Positions 9,790 through 21,330 of a DNA stretch of 64,000 nucleotides are shown here, one piece after another (within the stretch, counting starts at the first letter, position 1; each line of letters opens with the position of its first letter). The DNA is from Chaetoderma sp. LZ-2023a (taxonomy: Eukaryota; Mollusca; Caudofoveata; Chaetodermatida; Chaetodermatidae): positions 96,102,140 to 96,166,139 of the forward strand of contig CM067374.1 of assembly GCA_034401795.1 (NCBI GenBank), in the 5' to 3' direction. The translations under genes were made by a program, and so were the position numbers. Below the pieces are notes generated by a model, which saw only the letters and a list, made by a program, of their open reading frames with translations, was not told the DNA's origin and made no database searches.

Positions 9790-12345
9790 ACTATTATCTG
9801 CCGAGTCTTCTCAATTTTCACTGTCTTCGTCAGTGGAACTGTATTCCTGCTCATTCTCTTCCTTTTCACATTCCTTCTCTAGAATATCAGCCAACATAGA
9901 TGGCAGTATCTCACCATCACACCACTTGGCTCGAGTCTCTGTTCACTCTATACAGTCCAGCCATTATTGTCAGTGGGTTCAGTGGTGTATGGCTTTGGTA
10001 CGTGTGATCCTTTCCAAATAGCTACCTGATAGGTAACCCTCTTTATGTGCTCGCGGAGGCAAAGTCTCGGAGGAGGTAAGGTGGATAAGGCAACGTTTTT
10101 CTTGAGATTGATCTTTTTCTCTGCATCACCACATTTTGCCATTAACATTGAGAAACGAAGTGTGTCAAAGTTTGTTATGGGAGTAATCTTGTACATTCGG
10201 CAGGTGAAATCCCCTAATTGAAGAAAGATATTCTCTGTGATGTCCGTGACTCACTAATGGTCAGAAAAGCCATCCTGATAGCTTGGTTTCTTCTGTAGGA
10301 GGCTGATGGGTTTTACTTTGCCTATTCCTCTGAATTCACTCGTTGCATCACATTTGGTGAATGCATGAGGACCCAAAAGGGCAGAACAGTAAAGCGGTGT
10401 AAAATTCTTAGCAAATTTTGAAATGTCCGACAGCTTTCTATTGTTTTCAGAACCAGTATCAAATAATATGTGTTTTCATGATTTGGTCATAGTACAGGAG
10501 AATGAAAAATATATCGCTAGGTGGACTTCTGATACGCACAAAGTCATAGCCCTCTTTTGTTGCATAAGCACAATAGAGAATAACCCTTGTGTCTGTTTCT
10601 TCTTGGTCAGATTCTATGGCTTGTATCTCCGAAATCAGCACTGTGTTGCCATCAATAGATGTTAATTTGTAAGCCTTGTCCTCACAAATAGAAATTACCA
10701 TCTTATTAAGTAGTTTTGAACTAAATGTGTCACTTCCCCAGACTTTCAGCATCAGTTGGACTAGTTGCTGTTTGTTTTCGTTATTACTGAGAAATGCCTT
10801 CCAATTTTCAGGTCTTTGTATTTTCACCCTTGATTATACTTTTCTCTCCAGAACCTATGCGTATCCTTTCCATTGATTTGATAGAATTTTCCTTGTACAT
10901 GTCCGTACTGAATATTACATTTGATTTCCCTACTGTACCGATATCAAACAATTTCTGGCTTATATCCTTAAATGTTCCTGGCGCCTCTCGTTTCGATTTT
11001 TGCTTTTTATTGGTTCAAATAAATCTGTATTCCTTTCAAGCCACTCCGTTATAAAAGTCTCTTTGGCCAGTTTCCCAATTGACTCCAACATCCATGATAT
11101 CAGTTTGGATATAGGTGCAGGAGCACCAGACCCAATACGGAACAGTTTATCATTATAATCGAGACTGAAAGGATTCGTGAAGCTTTCTACGGACTCCATT
11201 ACATTTACAGTGGCTGCGTCACTGTTGCGTACCTGTGAAGGACGGGCATCCCAATGTATATTGTTCCTGTCTGTTTCGTCTGTTATATCTGCCATTTGGA
11301 GCATTCTTTCCACATATCTTGCTCGTTCATGTGCCGTCTTTCCCCAGCGTCGATATGCATCATAGTTATTCAAGATACCAGATATGCCAGCTACGCTTCC
11401 TCCTGCACATGCATGCGATTGTGCGTGCTTCATAAATGTCTCCTCGATTGTTTTGTATACTGCCCACACATTTCCAGGCACAGCGGATCTTGCAAAACTT
11501 ATAGCACCTGGCTTAATCAGCACCATTGTCCCAGGGTGTGATTCCTCTGCGCTTGCCAAGAAAACAGAAAAGTAGGTAAGATACCTTGCAAAATTCAAAA
11601 CTAAAGAACAGGTCAGCCATTCGATCGAGACATGCTCCGTACAGATAGTAATTGTTTGTCTTAACTGCATTTAGGAGAGACAACAGCAACCAAACATGGT
11701 CCATGTAAGATAACCAAAACTGAGCAGTCTTACCTAATTCACTATTGCTAACTCGCAGTCGCAAGTCTGAGTAGTCATTTAGATATGAATGAAATGCTGT
11801 AATTTTCTCTTTGGTTATTACTTCAAATAATGGTTATGTTTGTCAATGAATTTAGTGGCAAATTCTCTAATAATCGGGCGCTTTCATAGAATGGTATTTG
11901 TAGAGTAGCAATTGTTCAAGACCTTCAGCCATTGTGTTGTGGCAGTAGATTGCCCAACTATAATTCTTACCAGATCCGGTAGATATCAGGCCAGATTCTA
12001 GTAGAATCTCAGTGAATCCAGATCCACTCATCATCTTTTCTATATGATTTTCATATAGGCGCATGACAAATGAAAAGTACCAATCATAACTATGTGATCC
12101 TTGTAGTAGTCTGAGCTTTTCCATATGATAGGATAAGCTTTCATATACACGCCTATATCAAAGGTTGTTATGGCATATTTCTGTCCAACACCTTCCGATG
12201 CCTTTTTGGACATTCTTAGGCACTCTTTTGCAGTTGCATATTCTGTTATTGATTAAACGGTTTCTAATTACATCTTACTTCTTTGATTTTTTACTCCTGA
12301 TGCCGTATTCGTTGCTTGATTTGCATATAAAATTCATCTATATGT
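9790..12345 (-). pseudogene. transposon-borne gene with PIN/FEN-like acidic motifs, frameshifted
   Basis: Read on the minus strand, conserved blocks appear in order although they fall in several frames. They are a 'KYAITTFDIGVYMKAYPI' block (12.2 kb), 'FTEILLESGLISTGSGKNYS' (12.0 kb), 'NFARYLTYFSVFLASAEESH' (11.6 kb), a 'SHACAGGSVAGI...AYRRWGKTAHER' block (11.3-11.4 kb), 'QEETDTRVILYCAYATKEGY' followed by 'RIRSPPSDIFF' (10.5-10.6 kb), then 'LREHIKRVTYQVAIWK' (10.0 kb) and an acidic tail (9.8-9.9 kb). I recognise this block order from large uncharacterised proteins abundant in invertebrate and fish genomes. In those, 'EEADTR' and 'spDtDv' recall the acidic centres of PIN/FEN nucleases; that comparison is inference. 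At least four frame changes and stops mean no full protein is made. Whether this protein is the transposase is unproven, but its position between the inverted arms makes it the candidate. Confidence 0.7.
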
Positions 12346-12384
12346 AAAGCAATTACTTTACACATTTTCGATTCAATGACATGC

Positions 12385-13272
12385 TCATTTCAAGTTTAGT
12401 TTACAATGATTGCATTTTACATCGATGCTCAAAAATTGGCTATGTTGTCAGTTGTCATAGTAACAATATTCTATAAGCTGTTAAAACTAGAATGTTCCTT
12501 TACTGGTGCTTGATCAGTGGTAGCAACATGCAGTTGCTAGATTTTAAGCTGTGGCAAAAATTTGTGACCTTTTGACCTCTGCCGACCTCATTATAAAACT
12601 TATATGCATGTAAATCACATGCAATCGTAGACGATACTATAAGCAACATTTTGAGTGTTCGATCATCAATCCACAACAATTCTATAAAAATATACTTAAT
12701 TAGTTTACAATGAATGCATTTTTCATCGATTCTCAAAAATTGGCCATGCTGTCAGTTGTCATAGTAACAATATTCTATTATATGAGTAAACTTTTATTCA
12801 TTATATTGTCAAATGGGGCCTTTTAATCAATCTTAAGCTGTTGAAACTAAAATGCTCCTTTACTGGTGCTTGGTCAGTGATAGCAACATACAGTTGCTAG
12901 ATTTTAAACTGTGGCGAAGATTTGTGACCTTTTGACCTCTGCCGACCTTGTTATAAAACTGATTTGCATGTAACTCATATGCAATCGTAGACGATACCAT
13001 AAGCAACATTTTGAGTGGTCAATCACTAATCTACAATGATTCTATCAAAAGATAAGCTAGTTTTTAATACCCCTACCCCTTGATTTTGGTCTGCTTCACT
13101 GTGGGTATTAACTCTAATATAACCCATCAAAAGCCATATTGAGTCCCAGTTTATCACATGTTAACATACATAATCTTAAAGAGGACATCGAAAGCTGTTA
13201 GAAAAATATAGTTTCGTCAATTAGTGTGAGTGGGTGGGGGTATCCAGGTGGGCCCCTCCAGCCAACGGACTA
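12385..13272 (-). repeat. right inverted arm with ~362 bp subrepeats
   Basis: Reverse complement of the left arm. 'ataagcaacattttgagtg' recurs at 12639 and 13001 (spacing 362). The arm copies are diverged by point changes but keep the same subunit count, so subunit duplication predates or accompanied the formation of the arms. Confidence 0.85.
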
Positions 13273-13654
13273 TATGTTATTGTCTATCATCAAATCATTC
13301 TCCGGCAGGGTCTGTCACATGTGACTTGAAGTAGAATAATTGAAATTAGAATTTAAGAATTAATACATTGAGCAAAATTCAGACAGAAATATCTGGATAA
13401 TGGGAAACGGCATACGAGTCATATTAAGAAAAAAGAGGCTGGGGGTATCGTAACCCGTTGGGGACCTAATTCTTACCGTTGCCTTATCCAGCCCAATGGA
13501 TTTTAACCATTTATTAAATTACCTTTTTGAACACGAAGTGCCAAATGCGAAAAATTACAGACTCTCCCTCCATTTTTTTGTCATATTATTCCGGATTTTC
13601 TGGATAAACCTAGGGTAACAATCTAATTGGGATCCGTTTACACTATAGCACAGG
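13273..13654. other. no gene recognised
   Basis: Flank of the transposon; no conserved frame, hairpin or repeat that I can tie to another copy. Confidence 0.4.
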
Positions 13655-13765
13655 AAGCTAAGGATTTCGGCTGAGGACAAGACACAGTGGGCAAAAACGA
13701 AGAAGGACTGATTGCAGCTGTAGGATGTTTCTACTACTACAGCCGCAGAAAACAGTAATCATACA
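13655..13765 (+). mobile_element. 3' tail of a non-LTR retrotransposon (short fragment)
   Basis: The stretch from 'gctaaggatttcggctgagg' through 'gaagaaggactgattgcagc' to 'cagtaatcatacatacag' is nearly identical to 54970-55085, where it follows a LINE reverse-transcriptase fragment. It encodes the same last residues ('AEDKTQWAK') and stop. It is a 5'-truncated LINE copy of only ~110 bp. Confidence 0.75.
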
Positions 13766-13834
13766 TACAGATACCAGCAGCTTTCAGTCAAACTAGTTTC
13801 AAATCGATCAACAGTCTTCCTGTATTATTATCTT

Positions 13835-14240
13835 CAACGGACCTTCCCACTTTATCCATCCATCATATGACGTCCCAATCAAATACGTGACGTGTAAAAT
13901 GACATCATAACGAATGACATCATTATGGCGTCATGAATGACGGAGATAAGTACGTCACGAACGCATATTTGAAAACGAACTATGCGTTGTTGTACGAATT
14001 GTATGTCTTTACTATTAAATAAATTTCCTGTTTAATATTTTGAAATTAATTTGACTGGGCGCTGTTGCTGCCATAGGCAACCATTAGTTACAAAATATTC
14101 AACAGCTTACCTGTATTGTTCTCAGGAAATTGATAGTCAGGGCATTGTGGATCGATCAATCCCAACAGGGCGATGTGCGGTGGAGCTTAGCTAGAGGTGG
14201 GCGGGGCATGGCTATAACTGGAAAGTGTCCATTAGGATTC
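13835..14240 (-). mobile_element. hairpin MITE, family B
   Basis: Same block order as 6290-6710: 'cactttatccatccatcata' end, ACGTCA-rich part, core 14030-14110 (right arm truncated), 'gggcgatgtgcggtggagc', end 'ggctataactggaaagtgtcc'. The two outer ends ('ggacctt-ccactttat' and the inverse of 'ataactggaaagtgtcc') pair, defining a ~15 bp terminal inverted repeat. A lone half-hairpin ('cagtcaaactagtttcaaa', 13786-13805) sits just outside. Confidence 0.7.
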
Positions 14241-14524
14241 TGGTTCAAAGGGTTTGCTCATGCCGCGTTCTTACTCGAGGTCACTTATACATCCTATCTG
14301 CCGAGCCATGCTCAAAGTACGACAATAATTAATGTACTGCAGTGGTTGTACGAGTCTTAATAATGTGTATTTGATTGTCTTTTTATCACAGTTTTATATT
14401 ATAGATTTAGCACCGATAGCAAAAAGTCCACCCGTTATGGACAATATTACTCAGTTTATTAACCATTTGAATACGAAAGATGAGATGTGAAAAATAATTG
14501 GCAATTAAAAAAATATTTTACTGT

Positions 14525-14610
14525 ATAAGTTGAAATTAATTTGACTTGGCGTTGTTGCTGCCCATGGCATCAACCTGCTTCTGTCAAATTGTTTCCAAAA
14601 TACGAAACTG
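14525..14610. mobile_element. hairpin MITE core, family B, diverged
   Basis: 'gttgaaattaatttgacttg' and an inverted 'ctgtcaaattgtttccaaa' flank 'gttgttgctgcccatggca'. Outer blocks are absent. Confidence 0.6.
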
Positions 14611-14685
14611 TCTATGCGTATAGTTTTCCTTAAATGTAGGTACAAGGGTGAATGTGTTAAGAACCACATGATTTATTCCAGGGAG

Positions 14686-14696
14686 GTGTGTGTGTG

Positions 14697-14728
<32 letters not shown>

Positions 14729-14733
14729 TGCGC

Positions 14734-14788
<55 letters not shown>

Positions 14789-14796
14789 TGTGTGTG
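14686..14796 (+). repeat. microsatellite (TG)n then (TGCG)n
   Basis: About 11 TG units lead into ~20 TGCG units. Cys-Val-Arg-rich open frames over it are artefacts of the repeat. Confidence 0.97.
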
Positions 14797-15019
14797 GTTG
14801 GGGGGTAGGGTTGGACAAAGTTTCTTTGATTCTTATCTGGGCCCTAGGAACTACTGTTAGGATCGCGACAAAGTTATAGGGTCAATTTCCGACCGTAATG
14901 TACTACTAATGCAGCTGAGGCCCCTGAGGCCAGAGGCCTGCGGAATTTGGCCACATCAGTGTTATACAGCACAGCTCGGAAATAATTTACAATTTTTCAA
15001 TCATAAATTGGAATAAAAA

Positions 15020-15112
15020 GGATACTATTGAATATTATGGCCATAACTGGATTAGAAGTTAGGCAGAAATGTCTTCCAAACTAATATTGTCCAAAATATT
15101 TAACAGAGCTTT
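15020..15112. mobile_element. hairpin MITE, family C
   Basis: 'actattgaatattatggcca' is answered by the inverted 'tgtccaaaatatttaacaga', around a centre 'actggattagaagttaggca...gtcttccaaact'. A second copy is at 23605-23697. The outer words resemble family B arms, so C may be a relative. Confidence 0.55.
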
Positions 15113-15810
15113 TTTACATAGTATTCAAAATTATTTTCTTTTGGAAACATGTTGACTGTGTCATCAGTTGTTCTATAGGTGTGGCATCCACGCGTGTAAC
15201 TTGAAGTTACGCAGGGCCCCCAAAATAAATTTCGTGACACTTTTTGGGGGCTCTGGAAATTTGGGGGCCTGTGCAAATGCACTTGTTTCAATGCCTTAAG
15301 TTCGGCCCTGGATTTATTGCACAGATGGTGGTTACCTTGGTTTGTAAAGAAATGCAATGGTGAGCAATCGGCATAATGTGATAACGTTCTTTATTTTGTC
15401 AGAAATATCAAGAAATTCTCCAACAGTGCAATGTGGCATTTTACTCAAACTCATAATTCACCAAGTAAACATGTTCAGACATGGGAAATGGAGACCCCAT
15501 GCAGCATGCAAACCCCACTATATGCAGGGCAATAACTAAATGTTAGACTGCCTATAAGAGGAATCTGGTAACTACAGCTAGATACTGGACTTTAAACTAA
15601 AGTCTGGTGGTTGTCATCATTTAACGCTGCCACAGTGCAACAGGCTCAGAAGATGAGCCAAAAAATGTGGCACCCCCAATGACAGGGTCAGCGGTTAGAA
15701 AAAATCCTAAACAATGACCGCACGCGTGGACCAGACAGAGACGGATTAAGCCTATTTGGGGCATAGGGTCTATTAGTCGTGCGGGCCCCTTATCGGGTGG
15801 GTCAATAAGA
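15113..15810. other. no gene recognised
   Basis: Short inverted words ('gggcccccaaaa' / 'ttttgggggc', 15214-15250) form a small stem. No conserved reading frame. Confidence 0.4.
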
Positions 15811-16066
<256 letters not shown>

Positions 16067-16119
16067 CCGCAAATATAATAAATTCGTTACATATGTGTCA
16101 TTTGACTGAAAGCCTAAAG

Positions 16120-16172
16120 CAACACCAGCTTCCAGTCAAACTGGTTTCAAAATATTCAACAGGTTACGTATA
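16120..16172. mobile_element. half hairpin of family B
   Basis: 'cagcttccagtcaaactggtttcaaaatattcaacagg'-type single arm (longest exact family match 'caaaatattcaacagg'). The opposite arm is missing. Confidence 0.6.
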
Positions 16173-17690
16173 TTATGACTGTAACCGTGGATTACAGGTT
16201 CAAATTCGATCATTGGTTTTTTTATTCGGGGACCCCTTATCGTGCAGGCCTGGGATGTAGCTCCGTTAGCGCTTGCTTTAGTCCAGCTCTGGGACCAGAT
16301 GTCATTAACGAGGAACACCTTAAGCATCCAGAAAATACCATCTCAACTCTCAAGACAGTCACACATTATCAGCTCTGGCTTTGAACAACATATGCCGAAT
16401 GAGAATGCAGTCTGGCACACTCGTGGCATTCTCTAAGCCCAAGAAACATTTACCTCTCTCTAACCTTAGGTCAATCATGCTCTTGACTGATATTAGGAAC
16501 ATTCTGTCGAATCTGTCATTATCTCACATCAGTGGAAGCAATTGCGCCCTCATTGTCTGGGCACATCATAGTTTGACATCGGCAGTTCTATCAAAACATT
16601 TGGGATATCTGCAAGATGTCAATTGGCGTGTCTCGTGTATTTGATACAATCAAAAGACCACTGGTTCTTCCATTTCTACATTAAGCTGGTTGTAATGATG
16701 GCGACTTAAACCTAGTGAGACTCCCAATAATAGCAAACACAAAAATAACCCATTGGTGATAAATTAAGGCTTTCTGCTAAACCATTGACACATTAATAAG
16801 ATCGCCACAAGGAGATGGTTTATCACCGCGCCTTTATCATCTGCTCGACGAGACCAAACTCTCTATGGGACAATATCGTATTAAGCATTGTCAGGGCTAG
16901 GGGCAAAGAATATTTTCGACCTGGAGTATGCGAAAGCCCAATCCGCGTGGGGCGGGGGTCATCCCCTTGAAGATTTTGAAATATAGACATATAGATGCTT
17001 TCAGATGACACCTCCTGCAATATATGGTACCGGTGGTTGTTCAGACGGGTGGCCCGGTTGGAGGTTCTGATGGGGATTTAGCTCGCCACCGTCTCAACCC
17101 GCGTACCGACAGGGATCTTCCTTCTAGCGGAGATGGGTGGAATGGATGACACAATGCTGTATTCTATTAATGATGACTCGTTTAGTGAACTTTCTTAATC
17201 CTATGGTTTACACATATAATTCCAAATTCTAGTGACATGTCGCTTACCTATTCTAAACCTATTCTACTTAACTACAATCGATTCCTAAGAGAGAAGTATT
17301 ATAATAAAATATAACAACGTTAACCTTAAGTACGTCTCTGTAACTGACCAGTCAGCTAACAACATAGCTGACAATCTCACTACTCACTACCTGTCACTAG
17401 CGATCAGAGACCGCTGTGGAAGTCCGTCCGAGTCGTAACCTTAACTCTAACTCCAACTGTCGGATTGTCCGTCGTCAACATTCGTCCACTCTTAAATATG
17501 ATTCTGTCATTATGTCAACAAATGTGTGTGTAGTAAGTGATGTGTCTGTGCGCCAATGTGTCATATGAGTATAATTAACTAATTTGAATAATACTAATTA
17601 ACGTATATAATACAATCGTAAAGCAGCTTATTACAACATGGTTACATTGAATTGCAAAAGCTATACTCTGCCCGTGTCCATTCCACCTAA
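16173..17690. other. no gene recognised
   Basis: A few short open frames on both strands but none with a known domain or codon-like conservation. A B-box-like 'aggttcaaattcgat' near 16198 has no A box at tRNA distance. Nothing else seen. Confidence 0.4.
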
Positions 17691-17912
17691 TAACTGATTG
17701 TTCCATGTAGGGCGTGTCGATTAATAGTCTATGCATATATGTGTCCATTTATTGCTGTAAGGCTCGTGGTCTGTCCGTTCTATGTTGTCACGTGTTACTG
17801 GGCGTGTCCATCATTCAACGTATTCCGGAGTTGTGTCGTCGCGTGTGCGTGTCAGGGCGTGCCTATTGCCAAGCGTATGCGTGCGTTCGTGTGTGCGCGT
17901 CCTTGATGCCGA

Positions 17913-17913
<1 letters not shown>

Positions 17914-18000
<87 letters not shown>

Positions 18001-18015
18001 TCCGTGCGTCCGTGT
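17914..18015 (+). repeat. microsatellite (TGCG)n
   Basis: About 22 near-perfect TGCG units, flanked by degenerate 'gcgtgtcc' words from 17700 to 18060. Same unit as at 14.7 and 60.8 kb. Confidence 0.97.
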
Positions 18016-18111
18016 GTGCGTGTGTCTCTATGCCCGTCCATATGTGTTGGTGTGTCCATGTGGCTATATGCCTGTACCATAAATAACAGAAGTAAATATG
18101 AACCAGCCGTT

Positions 18112-18262
18112 GGCTGTTCAATTATTCTAATTTTAACCATTTAATTTCATGTTTTGTTCACTCAATTCTTTGAGCCAGTAAATTTTCAAACCGGGACTGG
18201 GTAAAAAGATTTAGTGAACAAAAGATAAAATTAAATGGCTAAAATTAGAATGATTTAACAGC
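18112..18262. mobile_element. hairpin MITE, family D
   Basis: 'ctaattttaaccatttaatt' (18127 on) pairs with 'aaattaaatggctaaaattag' (18230 on), and 'gttttgttcact' with 'agtgaacaaaa', giving a ~150 bp hairpin with a ~30 base loop. Outer words 'ggctgttcaa' and 'tttaacagc' also pair. Only copy seen here. Confidence 0.75.
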
Positions 18263-18439
18263 AATTGATAGTCCATATTTTCCTCTGGAAATGCAGGAGA
18301 TGTCATATGAGAGCATCTTGAAGATAATAAGTAAGATTAGACTGTAATACAATCACGGCCCACCTGACTCCTAAAAGCATTAGAAAAGTCTCCATCAACG
18401 AAAAGATGGGCTCATTACTTAAAATAATATCGAAACAAT

Positions 18440-18835
18440 AAGTGACGGAGGAATCCAGTCTTAGCTATACCCCGCCCATCTCTAGCTAGGCTCCGCCCAC
18501 ACTTCACCGTGTTGGGATCGATCGATCTCTGAAATTTCTGACTATGAATTTACAGAAAACTATACAAGCAAGCTGTTGATTATTTTGAAACTAATTTGAC
18601 TGGGTGCTGTTGCTGCCTATGGCAGCAACAGCGCCCAGTCAAATTAGTTTCAAAATATTCAACAACATGTTTATTAAATAGACACAATTCGTACAACAAA
18701 GCTTAGTTCGTCATCAATTAAGCGTTCATGACGAACTTGTCCACGTTATTCAAGAAGTCATCGATCGTGACGTCATCATCGTAGTTAATTATGATGTCAT
18801 AGTATTGATGGATAAACTGGAACAGTCCATAGACA
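18440..18835 (+). mobile_element. hairpin MITE, family B, best full-length copy
   Basis: Order: 'aatccagtcttagctatacc' end, GC-rich 'cgcccatctctagctaggct', 'gttgggatcgatcgatc', core hairpin 18573-18668 that is nearly perfect (arms 'actaatttgactgggtgctg' and inverse around 'cctatggcagg'-like centre), 'tgtttattaaatagacac', an ACGTCA-rich part holding TGACGTCA at 18768-18775, and end 'gatggataaactggaacagt'. Useful as a reference for the other copies. Confidence 0.85.
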
Positions 18836-19669
18836 AATAATCCAATAAGACATCCACCATGATTACTAAATGCACATATGGTTACGCGGCTAGATCGTCA
18901 TGCGGTCCTACCATACATTATTCAATACGAATCATAACCAAATATAACTTAGTTTTCACGCGCTTGATGATGGCGAATGACTCATCTCTAGTACAGTTTG
19001 TCATAATGTCATCACTATTCATTAAAAAACACAAACATGAAAGGAACTCATTTCTAAAGAATAATAATGAAACAGTTTATAATAAACAATAAGACGGACA
19101 CTGTCCTGGGATTTCTATTCCATTTTACGTATTTAAAAAGAGAAACTGCATAAAACATGATATTCACTCAAATCTTTTTTGATAGAAAGATATTGGAGGC
19201 TGGTCAGGATCTGTGGGCGAGGACAAATGCCCCCACTGCCCCTATTTTAATCAGGGAAAGATGTTGATATTATATTATTGACAAAACGGATTCCCTTGAT
19301 GAACTGTTATGAAATGAAGCCAAAACCGAGTTCACACGTGTATACCTATCCGACGCACATGAAACGAATGATGAATGTAGCTTGCGTCAATCCTATGAGA
19401 AGAGTTGGAGAGAAAATAATTTTGGGCTCAGATTTTTTTAATTCAACCGACACTGCAAATCGTTATGTTACCGGAATCATTGAGCCTTCTGGAAACTGTG
19501 GGTTCGCAGCTCTACAGTTCCCATGAAAGTTAAGCTGCACCTATACAATGGTGCGAGTCTCGCAATAATCATATGCAACTGATTTTCCGTTCCAGAGGAA
19601 CTCTTTGAACAAACTCGATGATTGTCTCAATGCTTGCCGCCATCGCGACCTCCTGCGAGCCATCACACA
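18836..19669. other. no gene recognised
   Basis: Small open frames at 18859-19092 and 19278-19526 on the plus strand lack any domain I know. No repeat copy elsewhere in the window. Confidence 0.4.
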
Positions 19670-20075
19670 TCACCACTCATGGGCCTTTCCGGTTTTAGCT
19701 ATGCCCCGCCCATCTCTAGCTAAGCTCCACCCACACCTCGCTCGTGTTGGGATCGATCGATCTCTGAACATCCTGACTGTCAATTTAAAAAAAAACCTAC
19801 ACAGGTAAGCTGTTGAATGTTTTAAAACTAATTTGACTGGGTGCTGTTGCTGCTCAGTCAAATTAGTTTCAAAATATTCAACAACATGTTTATTAACTAG
19901 CAAAGTATTACAAAGCCATACACTTCATACAACGTGTCAGAATATTTGAGATTTGATGACGGTCTATACATAGCCCTTTGTGACGTAATGATTGTGACGT
20001 CATCATGCACGCGCTGAGATGATCATGGCGTCATACGAGGTCAGATGACGGATGGATACTCTGGAAAGGTATATG
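19670..20075 (+). mobile_element. hairpin MITE, family B
   Basis: Ends 'cctttccggttttagctatg' and 'gatggatactctggaaaggt' pair as terminal inverted repeats. Core hairpin 19812-19888 has lost part of its centre ('gctgttgctgctcagtc'). TGACGTCA at 19995-20002. Confidence 0.8.
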
Positions 20076-20234
20076 GGTGAGGGTGCCTTTATGGCAACGC
20101 AACACTTGTCCTTTAAAACTCTGGTTTCTTAATACAGGATAAGTGGTAAAGAAAACGTATGTTGGGGACGCCATGGTTACGAATAATCACTGGTACCTAG
20201 TTTGTAGATAAATTTGAGTGTAGTATCTTGTGCA

Positions 20235-21330
20235 TTAATCTGACCTTGAGCAGCTAAACATTGCTTTGAACATGTTTCTATAATCTTTATTAAACACAAG
20301 ATACAGTACAGGGTTCACGGTAGAGTTTAGATATACCATCCAGTAGGCGATCTCGTAGACACTTGCAGGCACACAGTCGTCGCACAGCTGTATTGTGGGA
20401 AACACCACCATCCATGGTGCCCAACATATAAGAAAAAGAATTGCCTGTGCCAACAGTGTGATGAGACATCGACGATTTTGTCCACTAATCTTTTCTTTCT
20501 CCACATTATTTGCAGTGTTATTATCTGAAATATTCTTAGTTCTCAGATGTCCCTTTCTCTTTGGTTTATTGTCATTATTTTGCGATCGAGTCCTCCTTTT
20601 TACCGTCACCATCGCGAAGATGGACAGCATGATTAAGAGTACTGGTGGACCGTATGTGTTCAGTAAAACACCTCCTAAGTTATATACGATGTTTACTGGA
20701 TAGTAACACTGATTGGGAATGGTAATTCCCTGAATTTCATCACGTACTCTAAACACGAGAACACCAGGAACGTAGAACAAGAGACACACTAGCCACGCTA
20801 GAGCTGCTAATGTCAATGCTCTTGATCTGGTAAACTTGGACCGATAAGCCAGGGGGGTCGGCTACGGCTCTGAATCTGTCATACGCTATCACAACTAAAT
20901 GTAAATTTGAAACCGAGCAACACACGACGTCACATAATAGGTAGATTGTGCAAACGGCGCTACCTAGCGGCCAGTGACCGAGCATTGTGTACATTGCTAA
21001 AGAAGGTAGGCACATGACACCTATGATCAGATCTGAGACACCTAACGATGTAACATAGATACTGTAATTAGAACTGTTTAAATGAGGGGATCTTACCACA
21101 CAGAGTATTATGGCCGCATTACCAAACACTGTGACTATACAAAACAGTAGCATTAGGACAAAAACTACATACCGATTGACCTCACCAAAGAATGCACCTC
21201 CCACGGCTAGCACTAATGAACCATCTTCCTGACAGTCAATCTGTGTTAAATTCGTTAAGTTAAGGCGACTTTCTAGCTCTTCAGAATATCCCTGTGTATC
21301 CGCACATGCTCTATTTTCAAAGATACTCAT
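20235..21330 (-). CDS. class A aminergic-type GPCR (histamine H3/muscarinic-like), one-base frameshift
   Basis: A rhodopsin-family seven-helix receptor for a small amine transmitter, expected in the plasma membrane. The N-terminal frame (start 21330) has N-glycosylation sequons at N24 and N27, TM1 with GN (N71), TM2 with SLGVSD (D100), C127 for the extracellular disulphide, the amine-anchoring Asp D134 in TM3 and D151-R152-F153 in place of DRY. After a frame change at the G6 run 20852-20857, the second frame supplies TM4 to TM7: 'WLVCLLFYVPGV', 'ICWAPWM' (CWxP), 'YLNSTVNPVLY' (NPxxY) and a helix-8 'RNMFKAMF'. DRF plus 'CVP..YE..YW' before TM7 recalls histamine H3/H4 receptors, while 'YWMVYLNSTVNP' recalls muscarinic ones, so the ligand is open. 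Removing one base of the run restores one ~365 codon intronless frame. A sequencing or assembly slip is as likely as a real null allele. It ends in TAA at 20235-20237. Confidence 0.9.

Larger units (their letters stand above)
8709..13272 (-). mobile_element. 4.56 kb DNA transposon with ~0.9 kb inverted arms
   Basis: Left end 'tagtccgtgggctggagggg' is inverted at the right end as 'cccctccagccaacggacta'. Similarity of the two arms continues inward for about 900 bp. The flanking triplets 8706-8708 and 13273-13275 are both TAT, a possible 3 bp target duplication. Inside is one decayed minus-strand gene (9790-12345). The overall plan, long inverted arms around a single gene, is that of a cut-and-paste element, but I cannot place it in a named superfamily. 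Confidence 0.8.

Noticed and set aside
16190..16215. B-box-like 'aggttcaaattcgat', possible tRNA
   Set aside because: No A box or cloverleaf at the required distance.
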